64,000 nt of DNA from Roseobacter fucihabitans (GTDB lineage Bacteria > Pseudomonadota > Alphaproteobacteria > Rhodobacterales > Rhodobacteraceae): contig NZ_CP143423.1 in assembly GCF_014337925.2 (NCBI RefSeq), positions 2,138,501-2,202,500 of the forward strand, given 5' to 3'. Made by a program: the position numbers and the translations under genes. Below, piece by piece: positions 8,707 through 17,552 of this stretch. Each line of letters begins with the position of its first letter. Position 1 is the stretch's first letter. Below the pieces are notes generated by a model that did not search any database, was not told the DNA's origin, and saw only the letters and a program-made list of their open reading frames with translations.

Positions 8707-10182
8707 TTACACCCCATAGATACCGGTGAATTTCTCTTTGAGATAGGCGAGCAGCGGTGCCTCGCTGGGGGCTGACCCGCTGGCTTTTGCAATGACATCG
8801 CGCGGCTCATAAAGCCCACCGTGGGTCTGGACATGCTTGCCCAACCACGCGGTTGCGCCGGATGTGTCCCCGCGCGCCAGTTGGGCGTCAAGGTCGGGAA
8901 GTGCTGCGCGCATGGCCTTGTTCAAGCACCCTGCGTAGACATTGCCCAAGCTATAGGTCGGGAAGTAACCGAACAATCCAACGGACCAATGCACATCCTG
9001 CAAAACGCCGTTCGACGGTTTATCGACGGCAAATCCAAAATCCGCCTCAAAGCGGTCATTCCAAGCGGCCTCCAGCTCAGCGACCTTCAAATCCCCTGCA
9101 ACCAAAGCGCGCTCCAGATCAAAACGCAGCAGCACATGCAGGTTATATTGCAATTCATCAGCTTCCGTGCGGATGAACCCATTGGAGACGCGATTTACGC
9201 AGGCATAAAACGCTTCCTCATCGCGAATGCCAAAATCGCCGAAAGCATCGCGCATCTGCCCGTAAAGCCAGCCGGTAAAGGCGCGGCTGCGTCCGATCTG
9301 ATTCTCATAGATGCGGCTCTGGCTTTCATGCACGCCCATGGACACGCCCGCCCCCAAGGGGGTCAGCAGGTAATCGGTATGGATGTTCTGCTCATAGGCT
9401 GCATGGCCTACTTCATGGATCGTGGAGTAAAAACAATTGAACGGATCGACAGGGTTGGTGCGTGTCGTGATGCGCACATCAAGCCCGGAGCCGGAACTGA
9501 ACGGATGCACGGCCTTGTCCACCCGCCCGCGTGACATGTCATACCCGAAGGTCTTGGCCAGCTTGCGTGTCAGGCCCATCTGCGCGGCCTCATCAAATTC
9601 GCCGGTGAGCCTGGAGGGCGCATCGGCTTCAAGCACGGCGGCGCGCAAGGTGGCAAGCTCGGGACGCAGGGCTCCAAACATCGCCTCCAGCTCAGCACCT
9701 GTGGTGCCGGGCTCGTAGTCGGCCAACATCGCATCATAAACGTCACCGCCATCCGCCAGCGCGTGCCCCTCTTCGCGCTTGAGCGTGAGGACCTCGTCAA
9801 GCGTCGGGGCAAAACGCGCAAAATCATCGGCCGCGCGCGCATCCGCCCAAACGCCCTGCGCCTTGGATGTGACGCGCGCGATCTGTGCGGCCAATGCGGC
9901 GGGGACCTTGCGCGCGCGCTCAAAATCCCGGCGAATGTGACGCAGTTGTGCCGCGGCGACGTCATCCAGCGGCGTGCCAGCAAGGGCGTCGAGCCAATCC
10001 CCGACCCGCGGATCAACGCGCCGGGCATGCAGAACACTTGCAATTGCGGCACATTCCTCACCGCGTTGCGGCGCGGCACCGCGCGGCATCATCGTTTCCT
10101 GGTCCCACTCCAGACGCCCGGCGATCTGGCTCAGCGCCTGAGTTTCGCGCACGAAAGCCATCAGATCATCATAGGCACTCAT
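8707..10182 (-). CDS. M32 family metallocarboxypeptidase
   Basis: A cytoplasmic zinc carboxypeptidase of the thermostable carboxypeptidase Taq (M32) family, which removes C-terminal residues of broad type except usually proline. The 491-residue protein has the zinc site HEVGHAAYEQ (HExxH) with the family surround STIHEVGHA, and the N-terminal segment RLEWDQETMMP typical of M32. The ATG at 10182 overlaps the ctaA stop as ATGA and has a GAGAGG site; a longer reading of 24 codons would lie inside ctaA. It is co-transcribed with ctaA, although the two have no known functional tie. Confidence 0.94.
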   Translation of the reverse strand: MSAYDDLMAFVRETQALSQIAGRLEWDQETMMPRGAAPQRGEECAAIASVLHARRVDPRVGDWLDALAGTPLDDVAAAQLRHIRRDFERARKVPAALAAQIARVTSKAQGVWADARAADDFARFAPTLDEVLTLKREEGHALADGGDVYDAMLADYEPGTTGAELEAMFGALRPELATLRAAVLEADAPSRLTGEFDEAAQMGLTRKLAKTFGYDMSRGRVDKAVHPFSSGSGLDVRITTRTNPVDPFNCFYSTIHEVGHAAYEQNIHTDYLLTPLGAGVSMGVHESQSRIYENQIGRSRAFTGWLYGQMRDAFGDFGIRDEEAFYACVNRVSNGFIRTEADELQYNLHVLLRFDLERALVAGDLKVAELEAAWNDRFEADFGFAVDKPSNGVLQDVHWSVGLFGYFPTYSLGNVYAGCLNKAMRAALPDLDAQLARGDTSGATAWLGKHVQTHGGLYEPRDVIAKASGSAPSEAPLLAYLKEKFTGIYGV

Positions 10183-11333
10183 GCGGGTTTTCCTCTCAGG
10201 GATGTGGCGATGGGATAGCCGCTCAGGAAGCGCGCGCGCAGGATCAGAACCCAAAGGATCACAGCCATGACCTGATGCACCAGCGCGATATGCACGGGCG
10301 CGCCATATAGCACGGTGGCAATCCCGATCACGACCTGCAAGGCTACGGCGGCGATCACCGCGTTAAATGCAAAGCGCGTGTTGGGATGTACCGATTTGCG
10401 CCCGCGCAGCCAGACGATAAGGGCAAAAGCGGCCAGCAGATACCCCGCGATACGGTGAATAAATTGCACAAGACCGGGGCTTTCAAAGAAGTTCCGCCAG
10501 AGGGGGTCCAGCGTCAATGCGCTGGCTGGGAAGACTTGCCCGCCCATCAGGGGCCAGTCGGTATAGCTGCGCCCGGCGTCAATCCCCGCGACCAGCGCCC
10601 CGATCAGGATTTGTAGGAAGGCAAAATGCATCAGCCCCGTGGCCATACCCCATTGTTTGGTCTCCTTGGCACGGCGCGCCTGCATCAAATCGCGCCCGGA
10701 ACGGCCCATTTCCATCGCATACCATGCAATGAACCCCAGGATCACAAAGGCCAGGCCAAGATGCGTGGCCAGCCGGTAACTCGCCACATCGGTGACGCCC
10801 TCGCCCTGCGTGACACCAGAGGAAACCATCCACCAGCCGATGGCGCCCTGCGCACCGCCCAAGGCCCCGAGCCACAGTAACTTGGGTGTCCAGCCGGTCG
10901 GGATCTGGCGGCGGATCACGAAATATCCAAAGCCCAAGGCCCAGACTACGCCAATCACGCGCCCCAACTGACGATGACCCCATTCCCACCAGTAAATTAC
11001 TTTGAAATCATGCAGTTCCATCCATTGGTTCTGGATACGGAATTCGTCAATCGCCTGGTATTTGGCGAATTCGGAGTCCCAATCGGCGGCGCTCATCGGC
11101 GGCAAGGCCCCGGTAAAGGGCCGCCATTCCGTGATGCTGAGCCCGCTGTCCGTCAGGCGCGTCAGCCCGCCCACGGCGATCATGATGAACACCAGCGCAA
11201 AGAGCATCATCAACCATACCCGTATCGCGCCGCGCGCCCCGCCGTGACCCTGATCGATCAACCCCGGTTGCACTGCGAGCCGCGTCGCCTCAATGCTGCC
11301 CACTTCCTCGAAAAGCTTTCGCTTACCGCTCAT
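10179..11333 (-). CDS. ctaA: Heme A synthase
   Basis: An inner-membrane enzyme (COX15/CtaA, type 2 family) that oxidises the C8 methyl of heme O to the formyl group of heme A for aa3-type cytochrome oxidase. The 384-residue protein has eight hydrophobic segments, the first at about residues 38-57, followed by GGLTRLTDSGLSITEWRP, a family signature. Conserved histidines for heme lie in YWWEWGHRQLGR, ATHLGLAF, IHRIAGY and LVHQVMA. Length is usual for the family. It is translated into the peptidase gene through an ATGA overlap. No other ctaB/ctaG genes are in the window. Confidence 0.96.
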   Translation of the reverse strand: MSGKRKLFEEVGSIEATRLAVQPGLIDQGHGGARGAIRVWLMMLFALVFIMIAVGGLTRLTDSGLSITEWRPFTGALPPMSAADWDSEFAKYQAIDEFRIQNQWMELHDFKVIYWWEWGHRQLGRVIGVVWALGFGYFVIRRQIPTGWTPKLLWLGALGGAQGAIGWWMVSSGVTQGEGVTDVASYRLATHLGLAFVILGFIAWYAMEMGRSGRDLMQARRAKETKQWGMATGLMHFAFLQILIGALVAGIDAGRSYTDWPLMGGQVFPASALTLDPLWRNFFESPGLVQFIHRIAGYLLAAFALIVWLRGRKSVHPNTRFAFNAVIAAVALQVVIGIATVLYGAPVHIALVHQVMAVILWVLILRARFLSGYPIATSLRGKPA

Positions 11334-11408
11334 CCTTGCGTCCTCGTCTTGCGCGTCGCCTGCATACCTATGCCCTGTGTGCGGCGGGGTCCAGAGAGAC
11401 CAGCGCGT

Positions 11409-12164
11409 CTAGTCGTCGCGCATTTTCCATCGCACCATCTGGCGCAACACCCCGTGCATCATCTGCACATCCGCGCGGGTCAGCGGCATCCGGCTCCACA
11501 TATTGCGCAGGTTGGTTTTCATCGACTGCGCTTTGTGCTCGGGAAAGAAGAACCCGGCCTGCTCCAGCCGGTCCTGATAGTGATGCGCCAGATGTTCGAC
11601 TTCGAGCGTTTCGGCCCACTCTGTACCGGCCATTTCGGTGCTCTCATGGGTGACCTCCCCGGTGGCGCGCATCCATTCGTACCCCACCAGCAAAACGCAT
11701 TGCGCCAGGTTCAGCGAGGCAAACTGCGGATTGACCGGCACCGAAATAATCGCATTGGCGCGCGCGATATCCTCGTTTTCCAACCCCGCCCGTTCGGGGC
11801 CAAAAAGCACGGCAACCCGTTGCCCTGCGGCGATTCGTTCTGCTGCAAGGCGCATTGCGGCCTCGGGGCTGAACACCGGTTTGGTCAAATCCCGCGCCCG
11901 CGCCGTGGTCGCAAAAACATAAGAACAATCGCCTACGGATGTCGCCACGTCATCGCTGAGTTGCGCCTCATCCAGCAGCCGCCCCGCACCACTGGCCATG
12001 GCGGTCGCGTTTGGATTTGGCCAGCCGTCGCGCGGTGCCACGATCCGCATCCGGTCCAGCCCGAAGTTCCACATCGCACGCGCCGCGGCACCGATGTTTT
12101 CACCCATCTGTGGGCGCACCAAAACAAAGGCCGGGCAAGCAGGGTGTTCAACAGGATCATTCAT
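11409..12164 (-). CDS. trmJ: TrmH-family group 1 tRNA/rRNA methyltransferase (TrmJ-like)
   Basis: A SPOUT-class SAM-dependent 2'-O-ribose methyltransferase; group 1 members such as TrmJ modify position 32 of tRNAs. The 251-residue protein begins MNDPVEHPACPAFVLVRPQMGENIGAAARAM and has the knot motifs LFGPERAGLENEDI and PVNPQFASLNLAQCV. A helical C-terminal extension of about 80 residues follows, as in TrmJ. I chose the ATG at 12164 instead of an upstream start 40 codons earlier because the family begins here. It is divergent from the ThiE-like gene. The exact RNA target is inferred from family, not shown. Confidence 0.88.
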   Translation of the reverse strand: MNDPVEHPACPAFVLVRPQMGENIGAAARAMWNFGLDRMRIVAPRDGWPNPNATAMASGAGRLLDEAQLSDDVATSVGDCSYVFATTARARDLTKPVFSPEAAMRLAAERIAAGQRVAVLFGPERAGLENEDIARANAIISVPVNPQFASLNLAQCVLLVGYEWMRATGEVTHESTEMAGTEWAETLEVEHLAHHYQDRLEQAGFFFPEHKAQSMKTNLRNMWSRMPLTRADVQMMHGVLRQMVRWKMRDD

Positions 12165-12295
12165 AGGGGCCTCATAGGGTGACACCGCCCCGCTCGCAAG
12201 CAGGCGCGCGCGATGCCCCCTCAGAAAGGCATAAAAGTTTTCATTTCCCAAAGCTTGCGTTACTGGTCTGAAAAAGATTTCCAAAGGACACGCCC

Positions 12296-12916
12296 ATGGA
12301 CACGCCCGAGCAACCCCAGCTGTATCTGATCACACCCTCCGAGATTGAGCTCTCGACCTTTCCTGATCTCCTGGCCGCCGTGCTGGATGCGCAGCCCATC
12401 GCCTGCGTGCGCCTGAGCCTTGCCACACGCGACGAGGATCGATTGTCACGCGCCGCTGATGCGCTGCGCGAGGTCACACATGCGCGCGACATTGCGCTGG
12501 TGCTCAGCGATCACACGCTGTTGGCGGATCGCTTGGGGTTGGATGGCGTCCATTTGAGCGATGCGGCGCGCTCGGTGCGCGACACCCGCAAGACACTTGG
12601 TGAAGATGCGATTGTTGGCAGTTTCTGTGCGACCTCGCGTCATGACGGCATGAGCGCGGGCGAAGCGGGCGCGGATTACGTCGCATTTGGTCCCGTGCAA
12701 GCGGGCGTCCTTGGCGATGGTAGCTTTGTCGATCTGGAGGTGTTTCAGTGGTGGTCCGAGACCATCGAAGTCCCGGTTGTGGCCGAAGGTGCGCTGGATG
12801 AAACCATGGTCCGCACGCTCACGCCCTATACCGATTTCTTTGGCATCGGTGAGGAGATCTGGAATACCGATGATCCCGCCCAATCGCTGGCGCGCCTGGT
12901 TGCGGCGATGGGCTGA
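12296..12916 (+). CDS. ThiE/TenI-like protein (putative thiamine phosphate synthase)
   Basis: A 206-residue TIM-barrel protein resembling thiamine phosphate synthase, which joins the pyrimidine and thiazole halves of thiamine. The segments LADRLGLDGVHL, GADYVAFGPV and PVVAEGALD line up with ThiE. However, the usual lysine of the QLR-x-K loop is replaced (ACVRLSLAT), the ND pair before the DGVHL strand is SD, and the phosphate-binding GGI is GAL. These changes suggest a TenI-like or altered enzyme. It stands alone, not in a thi operon, and I see no TPP riboswitch upstream. The MDTPEQPQ start is an ATG with AAAGGA upstream. Confidence 0.75.
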   Translation: MDTPEQPQLYLITPSEIELSTFPDLLAAVLDAQPIACVRLSLATRDEDRLSRAADALREVTHARDIALVLSDHTLLADRLGLDGVHLSDAARSVRDTRKTLGEDAIVGSFCATSRHDGMSAGEAGADYVAFGPVQAGVLGDGSFVDLEVFQWWSETIEVPVVAEGALDETMVRTLTPYTDFFGIGEEIWNTDDPAQSLARLVAAMG

Positions 12917-12919
12917 GGC

Positions 12920-14065
12920 TTACAAAAACACGCGCTCCACGAACCAATATGCCCCGACTGCCGCGATTGCGCAGGATGCGGGGACAGCGATGCGCGCACG
13001 GTACCATTCTTTGCGCGCAAACCAGCCGACACAGGCAAAGGCGATGGCAATCACCGTCAACTGACCCAGTTCAACGCCCACATTGAACCCGATCAGCGCG
13101 GGTACAAACTGACCTTCGGGCAGGCCGAAATCCCCCAACACGGAGGCAAAACCCAATCCGTGCAATAAACCGAAACAAAAGATCACCACCGGGCGCCACG
13201 GGTTAAGACCTGAGGCGAAGACGTTTTCGATTGCCACAAACACAATAGAGGCCGCAATCAGCGGTTCGACAAGCGCAGGATTGATGCTCACAACGCCCAG
13301 AGCACCGAGCGCCAGTGTCACGGTATGCGCCAGCGTGAAGGCGCTGACCTGCCAGACCAACGGCCTGACGCGCGCGCTGAGGAAAAACAGGCCCAGCACA
13401 AATAGGATATGATCCAGCCCTTTGGGCAGGATATGGTCAAACCCCACCGGGATATATCCAAAAAACGCCTCGCTCAAACTCTGCGCGCCGCCCCCTGCAA
13501 ATGCGATGGGCGGGCTGGTCTCACCGCCCGCAAGATATCCGGTAAAGGGGGCATCGACACCCTGTTGGCGCAAAACCAGAGCTCCCGATCCATCGGGCCA
13601 GTTCAGCGTCATATTACGCGCGCCCTCCGGCAAAAGCGCCGTCAACGTGAGCAGCGAGATGCGCGGCAACTCCTCGCTCAACCCCTCGGGCACCTCAACG
13701 CGGGTGATCCCGAATACCAATGCGCCATCGGCTTCACCCAGCCGCGCTTGGTTCCAAAGATCGACCAACTGTGGCACCCGCGCCCTCAATTCCGACGCGC
13801 CCAACCCGCGAAGGGTTGTATAGGCTTCCCCCGCATCATCGTCATCGGTGTTCTGGGCCGCGTCCAGATCAACGCCTGCCAGAAAGGCTTCCAGGTTGAT
13901 CCGAAAATCGAGAACCACGCTCTGCGCGTCCAGCACGGTCATATCCGCGATCGTTGGGACCAATTCGTGGCTGAGACCGCGGGGGGCCGTGATCGCGAGA
14001 CCCGCAGTTGACATCACTCCCAAAAGCAGCAGCTTTAAGATAAATGTGTTGAGGGATGACATCAT
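12920..14065 (-). CDS. HupE/UreJ family membrane protein
   Basis: A 381-residue membrane protein with an N-terminal signal-like helix (ILKLLLLGVMSTAGLAI), an extracytoplasmic domain of about 170 residues, and a C-terminal block of six or so membrane helices. The helix block has the HupE/UreJ pattern GFDHILPKGLDHILFVLGLFF with FTLAHTVTLAL and FGLLHGLGFA; its histidines and aspartates could bind nickel or cobalt. HupE/UreJ proteins are linked to nickel uptake for hydrogenase or urease, but this long form is found apart from those enzymes. It is divergent from a DUF4198 protein, a family also linked to nickel or cobalt transport. The two start codons overlap. Confidence 0.85.
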   Translation of the reverse strand: MMSSLNTFILKLLLLGVMSTAGLAITAPRGLSHELVPTIADMTVLDAQSVVLDFRINLEAFLAGVDLDAAQNTDDDDAGEAYTTLRGLGASELRARVPQLVDLWNQARLGEADGALVFGITRVEVPEGLSEELPRISLLTLTALLPEGARNMTLNWPDGSGALVLRQQGVDAPFTGYLAGGETSPPIAFAGGGAQSLSEAFFGYIPVGFDHILPKGLDHILFVLGLFFLSARVRPLVWQVSAFTLAHTVTLALGALGVVSINPALVEPLIAASIVFVAIENVFASGLNPWRPVVIFCFGLLHGLGFASVLGDFGLPEGQFVPALIGFNVGVELGQLTVIAIAFACVGWFARKEWYRARIAVPASCAIAAVGAYWFVERVFL

Positions 14066-14876
14066 GATATTCTCGCGTCTGTTACTCGGTTGTGCAATGC
14101 TGGCGGCCAGCCCTGTGCTTGGCCATGAGTTTTGGATTGACCCACAGAAATATCAAGTGGAAACCGGCGCCCCGCTTGTGGCCGACCTGCGCAATGGCCA
14201 AAACTTCGAAGGGATCACCCTGGCGTGGTTTGATAACCGGTTTACGCGGTTTGACATGGCGCAGGGCGATGCGGTCCAGCCCGTAGAGGGGCGCATCGGG
14301 GATACGCCCGCGCTGAACACGCTCGCGCCGGGGGATGGGTTGCTGGTCATACTGCATGAAACGACCCCGTCCAGTCTGACCTATAAGGTGTGGGATAAAT
14401 TCCTCGCCTTCGCCAAACACAAGGATTTCACCAAGGCCGCTGCGGATCACGCGGCCGCGGGATGGCCCCAGGAGGGTTTCCAGGAAAGCTATACCCGTCA
14501 CGCCAAATCGCTCATTGCCGTTGGGACTGGCTCGGGCGCGGATCGTGCTTACGGGATGGCGACGGAATTTGTCGCCCTTACCAACCCCTATGAACCCGGT
14601 TTCGACAATCAGATGCGCGTGCGGGTGCAGTATAACAACGCCCCACGAACGGATGCGCAGATCGAGGTCTTTGAGCGCGCGCCCGACGGCACGGTGAACA
14701 TCACGCTGACCCGAACGGATTTAGCAGGCGAAGCCAGCATCCCGGTCCTGCCCGGTCATCATTATCTGTTTGATGCGGTCGTGTTGCGCGCCAGCCCGCA
14801 GGCCGGCACGTCCGAGCAAGCCCCGGTTTGGGAAACGCTCTGGGCGGCGCTGACTTTTGCGGTGCCGGGCGGATAG
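14064..14876 (+). CDS. DUF4198 domain-containing periplasmic protein
   Basis: A 270-residue protein with a clear Sec signal peptide (MIFSRLLLGCAMLAASPVLG, cut before HEFW). The mature N terminus HEFWIDPQKYQVETG is typical of DUF4198, a beta-sandwich family that occurs with nickel/cobalt transporters (NikK/NikM-type). The histidine at the new N terminus may bind metal. The ATG is at 14064, with a GAGGG site upstream inside the opposite gene; it shares two bases with the start codon of the divergent HupE/UreJ gene. The pairing suggests a joint role in metal handling at the cell envelope, which is inference. Confidence 0.8.
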   Translation: MIFSRLLLGCAMLAASPVLGHEFWIDPQKYQVETGAPLVADLRNGQNFEGITLAWFDNRFTRFDMAQGDAVQPVEGRIGDTPALNTLAPGDGLLVILHETTPSSLTYKVWDKFLAFAKHKDFTKAAADHAAAGWPQEGFQESYTRHAKSLIAVGTGSGADRAYGMATEFVALTNPYEPGFDNQMRVRVQYNNAPRTDAQIEVFERAPDGTVNITLTRTDLAGEASIPVLPGHHYLFDAVVLRASPQAGTSEQAPVWETLWAALTFAVPGG

Positions 14877-14931
14877 AGGATCGCACCCACAGCCCCTTGA
14901 ACCCGCCCAATTTCGCAGTCACAAGACAAAC

Positions 14932-15825
14932 ATGACCCGAGAACCTGATATTTTATGCATTGGCTCCGTGCTGTGGGACGTGATCGGGCGTTCGGCCAGC
15001 GCAATGCGGCAAGGCTCGGATGTGCCGGGGCGTATCACGCGGCTGCCGGGCGGTGTGGCGATGAACATCGCGATGACGCTGGTGCGCTTTGGCCTGACGC
15101 CCGCGCTGCTGACGGCGGTGGGCCGTGATGGTGAGGGCGATGAGTTGATCGCGGCCTGCACAGCGCGGGGAATGATCACCGACACCGTGTATCGCTCTGA
15201 TGACTTGCCCACGGATGTTTACATGGCCGTCGAGGGGGCCAATGGGTTGATCGCCGCCATCGCGGATGCGCATTCGCTGGAAGCGGCGGGCGCGAAAATT
15301 CTGGCACCACTTTCAGATGGGCGTTTGGCAACGCCGCAGGCACCCTTTGGCGGTCTGGTCGCGCTTGATGGCAATCTGACGCTGACCTTGCTCAGCGAGA
15401 TCGCGCGCAGCCCGCTTCTGGCACAGGCCGATCTGCGCGTCGCACCCGCCTCGCCCGGCAAGGCGGAACGGCTGACCCCTTTTGTACAAGCCGGTCGCGG
15501 GACGCTTTACGTCAACCTCGAAGAAGCGGGGTTGCTCTGCCAGACTGATTTTGACAATTCGCGTGACGCCGCCGCAGGATTGCTGAAACGTGGCGCGGCC
15601 CGCGTTCTGGTCACGGATGGCGGATCAGACGCCACCGAAGGGCGCAGAGATGGGTTGCTGACCCAGACACCGCCGCAAGTGCTGGTGACCCGTGTGACTG
15701 GCGCGGGGGACACCTTCATGGCCGCCCATATCGCCGCAGATGCCGGCGGTGCCCCCCCCGAGGACGCGCTGAACAAGGCGTTGCTGGCCGCCGCAACCTA
15801 TGTTTCCGGAGAGACCGCTTTATGA
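14932..15825 (+). CDS. psuK: PfkB-family kinase, likely pseudouridine kinase
   Basis: A 298-residue ribokinase-like enzyme beginning MTREPDILCIGSVLWDVIG, with the substrate motif GGVAMNIAMTLVRFG and the PfkB signature VTGAGDTFMAAH holding the catalytic Asp. It overlaps psuG by ATGA at its end, so the likely reaction is ATP-dependent phosphorylation of pseudouridine to pseudouridine 5'-phosphate, the substrate of PsuG. The start is set by the family N terminus; the upstream ribosome site is weak. No dedicated nucleoside transporter adjoins. Confidence 0.87.
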   Translation: MTREPDILCIGSVLWDVIGRSASAMRQGSDVPGRITRLPGGVAMNIAMTLVRFGLTPALLTAVGRDGEGDELIAACTARGMITDTVYRSDDLPTDVYMAVEGANGLIAAIADAHSLEAAGAKILAPLSDGRLATPQAPFGGLVALDGNLTLTLLSEIARSPLLAQADLRVAPASPGKAERLTPFVQAGRGTLYVNLEEAGLLCQTDFDNSRDAAAGLLKRGAARVLVTDGGSDATEGRRDGLLTQTPPQVLVTRVTGAGDTFMAAHIAADAGGAPPEDALNKALLAAATYVSGETAL

Positions 15826-16754
15826 CCACCCTGCCCCTGATCCATTCTGCTGAAGTCGCCGCCGCCAAGGTCGCCAATAAGCCCATGGTCGCGCTGGAAA
15901 GCACGATCATCACCCACGGCATGCCTTATCCGCAAAATCTCGAGGTGGCGCGTCAGGTCGAAAACGACATTCGCGCGGCGGGTGCCACCCCTGCGACCAT
16001 CGCGGTGATCGCGGGGGTTTTGCACATTGGTCTGGAGGATGGCCAGCTTGAAACACTGGCGCAGGCCCGCGGTGTGGCGAAACTTTCGCGCGCCGATCTG
16101 GCGGCCTGCATCGCGACAGGCGGCACCGGCGCGACCACTGTTGCCGCCACGATGATTGGCGCGCATCTGGCCGGTATTGCGGTCTTTGCGACGGGCGGTA
16201 TTGGCGGGGTGCACCGGGGGGCGGAGAACAGCTTTGACGTCTCTGCCGACCTTATGGAACTGGCGCAAACGCCCGTCACCGTGATTGCCGCCGGGGCCAA
16301 GGCGATCCTGGATGTCGACAAGACGCTGGAGGTTCTCGAAACCCAAGGCGTCCCCGTGATCGCCGTGGGTCAGGACAGCTTTCCTGCCTTCTGGAGCACC
16401 ACATCGCCGCTCAAGGCACCGCTGCGGATGGATGATCCCGCCCAGATTGCCCGCGCGCATCACATGCGCGGCGCGCTTGGCCTGCCGGGGGGGCAGCTGG
16501 TGGCCAATCCGATTCCCGTCGAGGATGAAATTCCGGCCAAGACCCTCGCCCCTATCATCGCGCAGGCTCAGGCGGATGCCGACACGCACGGCATCCGCGG
16601 GAAAGCCGTGACCCCCTATTTGTTGCAGCGTATTTTCGAGCTGACAGAGGGAAAATCCCTGACGGCGAATATTGCGCTGGTGCGCAACAACGCGCGGCTG
16701 GCGGCGAAAATTTCATCAGAACTCGCCACACTTGCTCGGTCTACGGGAAATTAA
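15822..16754 (+). CDS. psuG: Pseudouridine-5'-phosphate glycosidase
   Basis: The enzyme cleaves the C-C glycosidic bond of pseudouridine 5'-phosphate to uracil and ribose 5-phosphate, recovering modified nucleosides from RNA turnover. The 310-residue protein has the family segments ALESTIITHGMPYPQN, KLSRADLA with the Schiff-base lysine region, GGTGATTVAATM and FATGGIGGVHRGAE. Length matches the family. It is coupled to psuK through ATGA. Confidence 0.96.
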   Translation: MTTLPLIHSAEVAAAKVANKPMVALESTIITHGMPYPQNLEVARQVENDIRAAGATPATIAVIAGVLHIGLEDGQLETLAQARGVAKLSRADLAACIATGGTGATTVAATMIGAHLAGIAVFATGGIGGVHRGAENSFDVSADLMELAQTPVTVIAAGAKAILDVDKTLEVLETQGVPVIAVGQDSFPAFWSTTSPLKAPLRMDDPAQIARAHHMRGALGLPGGQLVANPIPVEDEIPAKTLAPIIAQAQADADTHGIRGKAVTPYLLQRIFELTEGKSLTANIALVRNNARLAAKISSELATLARSTGN

Positions 16755-16830
16755 CCAATTTGACGGCCAAAGCCATTGTGAACCCTGCCCATAGCGCCTA
16801 CCTAGCGAGCACGCCAGTTAGAGTTGTGTC

Positions 16831-17550
16831 ATGAACACCCCGTTTGATCCAGAACCGCCCGTATCGAAACGCAGCCTCTTTGCCGCGCTTCGGGCGTCGT
16901 TTTTGACAGGTCTTGTCGTGATTGCCCCTGTTGGCCTGACGATCTGGTTGATCTGGTCGGTTGTCGGCTGGATAGATGGGCTTGTCTTGCCACTGGTGCC
17001 CGGCTCTTATCAGCCCGACCGCGTGTTGCAGGACTGGCTCGGGCTTGATCCGGAAATTCAGATCAACATTCGCGGCATCGGCGTGGTGATCTTTTTGGCC
17101 TTCACCATTCTGGTTGGATGGATGGCCAAGGGGTTTCTGGGGCGCTCCTTCATCCGCTTTGCAGAAAGCCTCGTGGAACGCACGCCCGTGGTGCGCTCAA
17201 TCTATTCGGGCATCAAGCAAATCTCGGAAACCGTGTTTGCGCAATCGGACCGTTCATTCGAAAAGGCCTGCCTGATCGAATATCCCCGCCGGGGCATCTG
17301 GGCGATTGGTTTCATTTCCACGACCACAAAAGGCGAAATCGCCGCCCGTGCCAATAACGCGAATCCGATGGTCAGCATATTTGTGCCGACAACACCAAAC
17401 CCCACCTCGGGTTTTTTGCTGTTTTTTCCCGCCGATGACGTGATCGAATTGGATATGACCGTGGAAGATGCCGCCAAGCTGGTGATTTCGGCGGGCCTTG
17501 TTTACCCCAATGGCAAGGATCCGACCGTTCCGGCGGTCAACAGTGCCTGA
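16831..17550 (+). CDS. DUF502 family membrane protein
   Basis: A 239-residue protein with two membrane helices (about residues 23-50 and 85-103), a linker with FAESLVERTPVVRSIYSGIKQ, and a C-terminal soluble domain with FVPTTPNPTSGFLLFFP. These features define the DUF502/COG2928 family of inner-membrane proteins of unknown function. It is monocistronic, starting 76 bases after psuG and ending two bases before the convergent patatin gene. Confidence 0.9.
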   Translation: MNTPFDPEPPVSKRSLFAALRASFLTGLVVIAPVGLTIWLIWSVVGWIDGLVLPLVPGSYQPDRVLQDWLGLDPEIQINIRGIGVVIFLAFTILVGWMAKGFLGRSFIRFAESLVERTPVVRSIYSGIKQISETVFAQSDRSFEKACLIEYPRRGIWAIGFISTTTKGEIAARANNANPMVSIFVPTTPNPTSGFLLFFPADDVIELDMTVEDAAKLVISAGLVYPNGKDPTVPAVNSA

Positions 17551-17552
17551 GC

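Noticed and set aside
13848-14063. Longer N terminus for the DUF4198 gene (72 more residues)
   Set aside because: The extension is antisense to the HupE/UreJ gene and would bury a clear signal peptide that starts at 14064.
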